DNA of 64,000 nucleotides. It comes from JACDER01 sp963842575. Lineage in GTDB: Bacteria; Actinomycetota; Thermoleophilia; Gaiellales; Gaiellaceae. The DNA is taken from positions 1 through 64,000 of the forward strand of contig CAWJGS010000006.1 of the NCBI GenBank assembly GCA_963842575.1, in the 5' to 3' direction. The translations under genes and the position numbers were made by a program. This document shows positions 58,275 to 64,000 of the stretch, in pieces; the first letter of the stretch is position 1; each line of letters opens with the position of its first letter. The notes under the pieces were generated by a model. The model made no database searches. It was not told the origin of the DNA and was given only the letters and a program-made list of their open reading frames with translations.

Positions 58275-59409
58275 ATGAATCACTCCCGCCAGGTACCACT
58301 GTCGACGCTGCTCCGCGAGTGGGGCCGGATCGGCTGCATCGGCTTCGGCGGGCCGCCGACGCACATCGCCCTGCTCCGGGATCTCTGCGTTCGCCGCCGC
58401 CGCTGGATGGACGAGGAGGACTTCGAGCACGCCATCGCCGCGTGCAACCTGCTTCCCGGCCCGGCGTCGACGCAGCTCGCCATCTACTGCGCCTGGCGCC
58501 TTCGCGGACGGATCGGCGCGCTGGTCGGCGGCCTCGGCTTCATCGTCCCCGGCCTGGTGCTGATCATCGCGCTCGCGGCCCTCTTCCTCGCGACGGCGCC
58601 CCCACGCTGGGTGCTCGGCGCCGGCGCGGGCGCCGGGGCCGCCGTCGCCGCCGTCGCCGTCAGTGCCGGGTGGTCGCTCGTCCCGGCCAGCTGGGAGCAA
58701 GCGACCGGCCGGCGGGCGCGGTGGCTCCTCTACCTGCTCGCCGGCGCAGCGGCGGCCGCGACGGTCGGTCCCTGGCTCGTCCTGGTGCTGCTCGCCTGTG
58801 GCTTGGTCGAGCTCATCCTGCAGCGGACGATCCGCCTGCCCCGTCTTATCGCCGCCGTGCCGATCGCCGCGATCGGCGGTCTTCCCGCCCTCGCCTGGGT
58901 CGCGTTCAAGGTCGGCGCGTTGTCGTACGGAGGCGGATTCGTGATCGTCCCGCTCATGCAGAACGACGCCGTCTCTCGGCATCACTGGATGACGGCGGGA
59001 CAGTTCCTGAACGCGGTCGCGCTCGGCCAGGTGACACCCGGGCCCGTGGTGCACACCGTCGCCGCGGTCGGCTACGCGGCTGCCGGCGTCGGCGGCGCGC
59101 TGCTCGCCGCCCTCGTAGCCTTCTCGCCCTCGTTCGCCTTCGTGCTGCTCGGCGGCCGTCGGTTCGACGCGATCCGCAACGACGCTCGTGCACGTTCCTT
59201 CCTCGCCGGGGCGGGCCCGGCCGCAATCGGCGCGATCCTCGGGTCGGCGATCCCGCTCGCGCGCGCCCTGCACGAGCCCTGGCAATTCGGGGTGCTCGGC
59301 GCCGCGGCGATCGCCCTGCTTGCTACTGCGGCGCGGTGTCGTTGTCACCCTGCTGCTGGCGGGGGCGACGGGCGCGATCGTCGCGCTTCTCGGTGTCGGG
59401 CTCCCGTGA
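58275..59409 (+). CDS. chrA: CHR-family chromate transporter, one apparent frameshift
   Basis: The protein has two homologous halves of about 180 residues. The first opens LREWGRIGCIGFGGPPTHIALL and EHAIAACNLLPGPASTQLAI; the second repeats as FKVGALSYGGGFVIVPLMQND and LNAVALGQVTPGPVVHTVAA, both ChrA signatures (FGGP, Q-x-T-P-G-P). About ten helices are predicted. A shift near 59330 leads to a hydrophobic ending (VVVTLLLAGATGAIVALLGV). It would export chromate or a similar oxyanion; many CHR members have unproven substrates. Divergent from TetR. Confidence 0.86.
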
Positions 59410-59412
59410 GAG

Positions 59413-61314
59413 CTACAGCTCGAGCCGGGACCCCATGATCACGGTCTGGTCGCGAGGCAGGCGGAAATCTTCCGCGGCGTCCGCCGTGATCTTCGAGATC
59501 GCCAGGAACAGATCCTTGCGCCAGCGGCTCATCCCCGGATGGTCGCCGCGCGCGAGCTCCAGCGTCGAGAGAAAGTACGAAAGGTCGTCGGGCTCGAAGG
59601 GCCGCTCGAGGGCGGCCTGCTCGATCAGCGGGATCATGTCCGGGATGTTCGGCTCGTCCAGGTAGCCGAGCCGCGCGCGCACGAAGCTGATCCCGTCGTC
59701 GCGAGAGCCGAGGTCGCTCACCTTGATCCGCTGCTCGGGCGGGACGTGCGGGACGGGCTTCGTCTCGAGCGCGAGGATCAGCGCGCTCTCGGGCAGGACC
59801 TTGTTGTGCTCCACTGTCGCCCGCATCGCGAGCGGCGTCGTCCCGTCGGCGCGGTTGAGGAAGATCGCGGTGCCGGGGACGCGGAGGAGCGGCGGATCCA
59901 TGGCATGCAGCTTGTCGACGAAGGACTGGAGCGGCCCCTCCTCCTCCTCGCGCGCCTGGGTGACGAGCTCCCGCCCTTTCTGCCAGGTGGTGAGGACGGT
60001 GAAGAAGACGAGCGCGACCGCGATCGGCAGCCAGGCGCCGTGCGTGAACTTGGTCAGGTTCGCGGCGAAGAACAAGAGGTCGACCGTCAGCAGGAAGGCA
60101 GCGCCGGGGATGAGGATCCAGAGCGGCGTCTTCCAGTGCCGGCGCGCGATGTAGAAGAAGAGCAGGGTCGTGATCGTGATCGTCCCCGTCACCGCCATCC
60201 CGTACGCGTAGCCCAGCTTGGACGAGGTGCGGAACGAGAAGACCAGCACGACGACCGCGATCATCAGCGCCCAGTTGACCCAGGGGACGTAGATCTGGCC
60301 GATCCGCTCGGCCGACGTGTGGATGATGCGCAGCCGCGGCAGGTAGCCGAGGCGGGACGCCTGGCTGACCAGGGAGAATGTCCCCGTGATCACCGCCTGT
60401 GAGGCGATTACCGTCGCCGCCGCGGCCAGGAACACAAGCGGCAGCTGCGCCCAGCCGGGCGCGAGCAGGAAGAAGGGGCTGCTGATGTTTGCGTGGTCCC
60501 CGAGGATGAGGGCGCCCTGGCCCATGTAGTTGAGGATGCAGGCCGGAAAGACGATCACGAGCCACGCGCGCGTGATCGGCGGGCGGCCGAAATGGCCCAG
60601 GTCGGCGTAGAGGGCCTCCGCGCCCGTCACCGCGAGGACGACGGAGGCGAGCGAGAAGAACGCCGTGCCGGGATGGTCGACCCAGAACCGGACCGCGTAC
60701 GAGGGCGAGAGCGCCTTCAGCACCTCCGGGTGGTGCGTGACGCCGCGGACGCCGAACGCGCCGATTACGAGAAACCAGAAGGCCATCACCGGGCCGAACA
60801 CGCGGCCGACCCTCCCCGTCCCCAGCCGCTGCAGCAGGAAGAGGATGACGATGATGATCACGGTGATCGGAATGACGAGGTCGCTCACGGAGGGCGCCGA
60901 GACCTTCACTCCCTCGATCGCCGAGAGAACCGAGATCGCGGGGGTGATCATCGAATCGCCGAAGAAGAGCGCCGCCCCGAACACGCCGAGCAGCGCGAGC
61001 GTGAGCTTGACGCGCCGGCCGCCGCGGATCCCCCTCCGCCGGATCAGCGTGATGAGCGCCATGATCCCGCCCTCGCCGTCGTTGTCAGCGCGCATGACGA
61101 GCAGGACGTAAGTGACGGTGACGATGATCGTCACTGCCCAGAAGATCAGCGAGACCACTCCGAAGATCGAGTCCCGCGTGGCCGCGATGGGGTGCGGGTC
61201 GTGCGGGTTGAAGAGCGTCTGGACGGTGTAGAGCGGGCTCGTCCCGATGTCGCCGAAGACGATGCCGAGCGCGCCGAGCGCCAGTCCGGTACGGGCGGTG
61301 ACGCCGCGGGTCAC
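59413..61314 (-). CDS. kup: KUP/HAK-family potassium transporter
   Basis: The 633-residue protein matches Kup in length. It opens LALGALGIVFGDIGTSPLYT, the family hallmark, and has about twelve membrane helices in residues 10-450, including FGDSMITPAISVLSAIEGVK and TGAEALYADLGHFGRPPI. A cytosolic C-terminal domain follows (VPGTAIFLNRADGTTPLAM, ending MGSRLEL). It takes up K+ with protons. The GTG start sits 6 nt after TAGGGT, so no leader riboswitch is possible upstream of that start. Convergent with chrA, 3 bp apart. Confidence 0.95.
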   Translation of the reverse strand: MTRGVTARTGLALGALGIVFGDIGTSPLYTVQTLFNPHDPHPIAATRDSIFGVVSLIFWAVTIIVTVTYVLLVMRADNDGEGGIMALITLIRRRGIRGGRRVKLTLALLGVFGAALFFGDSMITPAISVLSAIEGVKVSAPSVSDLVIPITVIIIVILFLLQRLGTGRVGRVFGPVMAFWFLVIGAFGVRGVTHHPEVLKALSPSYAVRFWVDHPGTAFFSLASVVLAVTGAEALYADLGHFGRPPITRAWLVIVFPACILNYMGQGALILGDHANISSPFFLLAPGWAQLPLVFLAAAATVIASQAVITGTFSLVSQASRLGYLPRLRIIHTSAERIGQIYVPWVNWALMIAVVVLVFSFRTSSKLGYAYGMAVTGTITITTLLFFYIARRHWKTPLWILIPGAAFLLTVDLLFFAANLTKFTHGAWLPIAVALVFFTVLTTWQKGRELVTQAREEEEGPLQSFVDKLHAMDPPLLRVPGTAIFLNRADGTTPLAMRATVEHNKVLPESALILALETKPVPHVPPEQRIKVSDLGSRDDGISFVRARLGYLDEPNIPDMIPLIEQAALERPFEPDDLSYFLSTLELARGDHPGMSRWRKDLFLAISKITADAAEDFRLPRDQTVIMGSRLEL

Positions 61315-61320
61315 GCGCCG

Positions 61321-61326
61321 ACCCTA
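61321..61326 (-). promoter_or_regulatory. Candidate leaderless -10 box of kup
   Basis: On the minus strand TAGGGT lies 6 nt before the GTG at 61314. A TTCAAA box 16 bp further upstream could be the -35 element. Confidence 0.45.
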
Positions 61327-61386
61327 AGGGGTTTCGTGGCCGTTTGAACGAGAAGAAAGCCCGTGACAACGATCGAAGGAGAACCA

Positions 61387-61878
61387 ATGGCAGAACTGAC
61401 AACCCTGGAGTCGAAGCTGGGCGAGGTCGTAGGCCTCGCTATGGCGGCTCAGGAAGCGACGCAGAAGGTGATGAAGCTGCCCGAGCTCGAGGAGGACCTC
61501 GCGCAGAAGCTCGAGCGCATGCACAAGGAGGCGGCCGAGGCCGAGCGCCGCGGAACCGAGCTCGCGGGGCAGTACGAGGGAAAGAAGACCGCGATCCTCG
61601 AGGAAGCGCGTGAGACGAAGAGCAAGGCGAAGGAGATGCTCACGACCTACCTCGACGAGCAGTCGGACGCGCTCGACGGCTTCGAGTTCCTGACGATGGC
61701 CGAGGCCGGCGAGGTCGGCCACTGGTCGGTGCTCGAGACGCTGAACGAGCGGGCGCGCGACGCCTCGATCGGTGAGTTCGTCCAGTGGGGGCTGCCGATC
61801 CAGCAGCGGCACTTCCAGGACGTGCAACTGGCCTCCACGCAGCTCGCATCCGAGAAAGACCCACTGGAGGTGGAGTGA
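61387..61878 (+). CDS. Coiled-coil helical protein, unknown
   Basis: The ATG follows AAGGAGAACCA. The 163-residue protein is mostly helical, with a heptad-like coiled coil in residues 30-90 (EEDLAQKLERMHKEAAEAER). The C-terminal part has acidic/His residues (EAGEVGHWSVLETLNERARD, IQQRHFQDVQ) resembling ferritin-like stress proteins, but no full di-iron motif is visible. It overlaps a GlsB-type gene by one base (TGATG). Confidence 0.68.
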   Translation: MAELTTLESKLGEVVGLAMAAQEATQKVMKLPELEEDLAQKLERMHKEAAEAERRGTELAGQYEGKKTAILEEARETKSKAKEMLTTYLDEQSDALDGFEFLTMAEAGEVGHWSVLETLNERARDASIGEFVQWGLPIQQRHFQDVQLASTQLASEKDPLEVE

Positions 61879-62123
61879 TGCATTTCATCTGGTTCATCCT
61901 CGTCGGCGCCCTCGTCGGTCTGCTCGGACGGCTCTTCCATCCAGGCCGTGACGCGATCGGGTTCCTGCTGACGATGGCAATCGGCATCGTCTCGCTGCTG
62001 ATCGCGGGACTGATCTCCAGCGGGTGGATCGCGTTCGCCATCGGAGTCGTCGTGGCGATCGTCCTGGTCGCGCTCGTCGGCCGCTGGCACGGCGGCGACC
62101 GCCACCGCCTGCAGCGCGCCTAG
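61878..62123 (+). CDS. GlsB/YeaQ/YmgE-family small membrane protein
   Basis: The 81-residue protein has three hydrophobic stretches: FIWFILVGALVGLLGRLFHPG, with the conserved G-x-x-x-x-L-G-R-x-x-x-P-G of this family, AIGFLLTMAIGIVSLLIAGL and IAFAIGVVVAIVLVALVG. Members are stress-induced membrane proteins of unclear function. Its ATG shares a base with the stop of the coiled-coil gene; a strong terminator follows. Confidence 0.85.
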   Translation: MHFIWFILVGALVGLLGRLFHPGRDAIGFLLTMAIGIVSLLIAGLISSGWIAFAIGVVVAIVLVALVGRWHGGDRHRLQRA

Positions 62124-62135
62124 CTTCCCCAACCA

Positions 62136-62164
62136 GGAGGGCTGCCCGCACTGGGCAGCCCTCC
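62136..62164 (+). terminator. Terminator after the GlsB-type gene
   Basis: A perfect 12-bp stem (62136-62147 with 62153-62164) and 5-nt loop begins 12 bp after the stop. Confidence 0.75.
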
Positions 62165-62314
62165 GTCCCAGTCACCGACCCCGAGGGCTTGGCCCGATAC
62201 TGAGCGCGATGCCGGTTCGGTTCGGGATCAGGCTCTAGAACGTCGCCGGCTCGCTCGAGAACGCTGAGGAGTCGGCGGCTCGCGGAGGAGGTTGCTCCGC
62301 ACGTGTAGGTGCAA

Positions 62315-62341
62315 GGAGGGCCGCTGCCGGGGCGACCCTCC
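62315..62341 (-). terminator. Probable terminator after the CHRD gene
   Basis: GGAGGG (62315-62320) and CCCTCC (62336-62341) plus inner CCGC/GCG pairing form a hairpin 13 bp after the CHRD stop. The 190 bp between it and the GlsB terminator hold no gene that I can see. Confidence 0.45.
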
Positions 62342-62354
62342 CTGCGCGTGATGA

Positions 62355-63158
62355 TCAGGCGAGCTGCGCCCGGATGGCGCCGCCCGGATGCTCCTTCGTG
62401 TGCACGTTGACGTAGTAGCCGGAGAGGTTGGCGAGGATGTCGTCGATCAGGCTCGCGTCCGCGGTCGCACAGCCGTCCGACGTGCCGTTGGCGCCCGGGG
62501 CGGTCAACGGGACGACGACGTTACCGTTAGCGCCCGCGGCGCCCTTGTGGATGTGTGCGGCGGCGGCCGGAAGCGTGACGTTCGCGGCGGTCAGCCGGAA
62601 GCAGACCATGCCGTCGCTCGGCCGGAACCGCAGAACGACGGAGCCCGTCGCGTTCGGCTCGCTCGTGCCGTTCAACGTTCGCGTGACGATCTTGCCGACG
62701 TTGGTCGAGCTGCCCTTGAGCTGTCCGCGAATCGCACCCGCGGGGAACTCCGCCGTGTGGATGTTCACGTAGAACGCCCTCGGGCTCTTCATCATCGAGC
62801 GAACGAGCGCCTTCGACGCCTTTGCGCAGCCGCTCGACTTCCCGGCCGCGTTCGGCGTCTTCAGCGGGACGACGACGTTGCCGGCGACGCCGGCCTTCCC
62901 TTTGTGGATGTGCGCCGCAACCGCCCGCGGAAGGTTCTTCGCGGAGAGCTGGTAGCAGACCTTTCCCTTGCCTGCGGTCACGCGGAGTGTCGCCGAGCCG
63001 GTCGCGACGGGATCTCCGCTCGGAGTCTCGGCGTCGCCGGTCAGCGTGACGTGGAAGGTCCGCTTGGCGGGCTTCTTCGCCGCCCCCACATCTGCCACTG
63101 CGAAGGTCAGAACGGAGCCCGCGGCTGCCGCCACGAGCAGCAACATGATTGTTCGCAT
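62355..63158 (-). CDS. Secreted protein with two CHRD domains
   Basis: The ATG at 63158 follows GGGGGGAACT. A signal peptide (RTIMLLLVAAAAGSVLTFAVADVGAA) precedes two CHRD domains of about 110 residues each. Each has a conserved HIHKG loop (AAHIHKGKAGVAGNVVVPL; AAHIHKGAAGANGNVVVPL) and a closing strand (YVNIHTAEFPAGAIRGQL; YVNVHTKEHPGGAIRAQL). CHRD domains are known from chordin and many bacterial extracellular proteins; the function is unclear, with possible ion or ligand binding. The near-identical halves indicate internal duplication. Confidence 0.9.
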   Translation of the reverse strand: MRTIMLLLVAAAAGSVLTFAVADVGAAKKPAKRTFHVTLTGDAETPSGDPVATGSATLRVTAGKGKVCYQLSAKNLPRAVAAHIHKGKAGVAGNVVVPLKTPNAAGKSSGCAKASKALVRSMMKSPRAFYVNIHTAEFPAGAIRGQLKGSSTNVGKIVTRTLNGTSEPNATGSVVLRFRPSDGMVCFRLTAANVTLPAAAAHIHKGAAGANGNVVVPLTAPGANGTSDGCATADASLIDDILANLSGYYVNVHTKEHPGGAIRAQLA

Positions 63159-63278
63159 AGTTCCCCCCAAGTTGACGTGTGCAGTTGGTACGAGGGAGGG
63201 AGGGCTACGGATTTGCCGTCCCGGCGGGCCTCGACCTCCCGGCGTCTCGGCCCGGCCGGTGGGAGAATCGCCGTGTAG

Positions 63279-64000
63279 ATGCGCTTCTCACGGCTCGTTC
63301 TTCTTCTGGCTGGAGCCGGGACGCTGGCTGCGCTCGTCCTGGCGCCCGCGAGCCGGGCCAACCTCTCCGACCAGTCGGCGCTCGCGGCACGCTTCGCGCC
63401 CGTCGTGCGGCTCGTGGCGCAGACCGAGGCGTGCGGGCCAGGCGAGCCGTATCGGCCGCTCGACGTCAACCTTCTGTTCGGCGAGCCGACGGTGGCGTTG
63501 CGCGGGCCCTGGAGACCTCCGGACCTGGTGACGATCGCGCCCACCGCCGGGGATCTCGTCGGTCGCTTCGAGTACCACCTCGACTTTCCCGGCGACGCGC
63601 TCGACCCTGGCTGCAGCTACGAGCGCTGGGAGCGCTGGCTGACGAGGGAGGGAGGCAGCCCGACGGTGTACGCGCACGTCGCGCGTGACCCCGGATATCC
63701 CGGGAAGATCGCCCTGCAGTACTGGTTCTTCTACGTCTTCAACGACTTCAACAACCTGCACGAGGGCGACTGGGAGATGATCCAGCTCGACTTCGACGCC
63801 TCGAGCGCACACGAGGCGTTGAAGCAGGATCCGGTCGCGGTCGGCTACAGCTCGCACGAAGGCGCCGAGCGAGCGGACTGGGACGAAGACAAGCTCGAGA
63901 TCGTCGACGGCACTCATCCTGTCGTCTACCCGGCCGCCGGCTCGCATGCGAACAAGTACACGGCGGCGCTGTACCTCGGCAGCTCGGCCAAGGCCGGCGT
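63279..64000 (+). CDS. Vps62-like secreted protein, 3' end outside the window
   Basis: The ATG opens a signal peptide (RLVLLLAGAGTLAALVLAPASRA). The mature region carries FAPVVRLVAQTEACGPGEPY, then the hallmark IALQYWFFYVFNDFNNLHEG followed by DWEMIQLDF, and HPVVYPAAGSHAN. These blocks match Vps62/DUF946-type proteins. The family's role in bacteria is unknown. 240 codons are visible and the frame is open at the window end. Divergent from the CHRD gene, 120 bp between starts. Confidence 0.75.
   Translation, partial: MRFSRLVLLLAGAGTLAALVLAPASRANLSDQSALAARFAPVVRLVAQTEACGPGEPYRPLDVNLLFGEPTVALRGPWRPPDLVTIAPTAGDLVGRFEYHLDFPGDALDPGCSYERWERWLTREGGSPTVYAHVARDPGYPGKIALQYWFFYVFNDFNNLHEGDWEMIQLDFDASSAHEALKQDPVAVGYSSHEGAERADWDEDKLEIVDGTHPVVYPAAGSHANKYTAALYLGSSAKAG

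Noticed and set aside
61315..61386. c-di-AMP (ydaO-type) riboswitch upstream of kup
   Set aside because: The -10-like box is 6 nt from the start codon and the intergenic region is only 72 bp, too short for that fold.
1..64000. CRISPR array, insertion sequence, prophage or integration site at the tRNA
   Set aside because: No regularly spaced repeats, transposase, integrase or phage proteins are seen. The tRNA-Thr has no duplicated 3' end within the window.

Overview
The window is about 64 kb of very high-GC DNA from an actinobacterium, most likely a soil Thermoleophilia (Gaiellales/Solirubrobacterales-like) or a related deep branch. The phylum call rests on the GC-rich codon use, the sulfur-carrier cysteine operon (rhodanese-ThiF / CysO / CysM / Mec), luciferase-like flavin (probably F420) enzymes, an ECF42-type sigma factor with its DGPF partner, DUF2630 and DUF7144 proteins, and many genes that look leaderless (a TANNNT box 6-7 nt before the start codon, no Shine-Dalgarno). 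The class is an inference. I see no phage, insertion sequence, CRISPR array or rRNA. There is one tRNA (Thr, GGT). Most of the window is short operons of metabolic, detoxification and regulatory genes.

Layout. 0-4 kb: a badly frameshifted beta-propeller gene, a DapB homologue without the usual histidine pair, and a divergent NHL-protein/MarR pair with a 22-bp-spaced direct repeat between them. 4-8 kb: glutamate decarboxylase, a YrhK-like membrane protein and a ClC chloride channel, a plausible acid-stress cluster. 8-13.6 kb: a long minus-strand run with serine hydrolase, small secreted protein, rhodanese-ThiF, CysO, CysM, Mec, TfoX-like and GNAT genes. 13.6-18.5 kb: alpha/beta hydrolase, SDR, cupin and FMN-reductase operon, an agmatinase-family gene, and a glutaredoxin-GNAT fusion. 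18.5-25.7 kb: ABC exporter, GFA/dienelactone hydrolase/VOC operon, ECF42-DGPF pair, and GT2/YdcF/YjbR operon. 25.7-35.5 kb: MMPL exporter, DUF6308-like/methyltransferase/GFA operon facing a cupin gene, LigD-type polymerase domain, AraC with two VOC genes, MsrA, and an AadA-like nucleotidyltransferase.

35.5-45 kb: RibD/DHFR-like reductase, QW-repeat cyclase-like gene, Ogt, TypA/BipA, dienelactone hydrolase facing an ArsR regulator, LLM flavin enzyme with an F420:NADP-reductase-like partner behind a perfect palindrome, and an SDR. 45-54.7 kb: a 984-residue zinc-ribbon/adenylate-cyclase/ATPase/TPR protein, aldo-keto reductase, DUF4407 membrane protein, TIGR04076/LLM/M24-peptidase operon, and a secreted protein. 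54.7-64 kb: alkyltransferase-like gene, ArsR-SRPBCC pair, tRNA-Thr, TetR-HIT pair, chromate transporter, KUP potassium transporter, coiled-coil/GlsB pair, two-domain CHRD protein, and a Vps62-like secreted protein cut by the window end.

About twenty single-base frameshifts are scattered through otherwise conserved genes, without accompanying nonsense codons. I read these mainly as uncorrected sequencing or assembly indels rather than gene decay, and give reconstructed coordinates where the second frame is clear. Recurring themes are cysteine and redox chemistry, alkylation and oxidation damage repair, small local regulators beside their targets, and tightly overlapping (ATGA/GTGA/TGATG) gene pairs.
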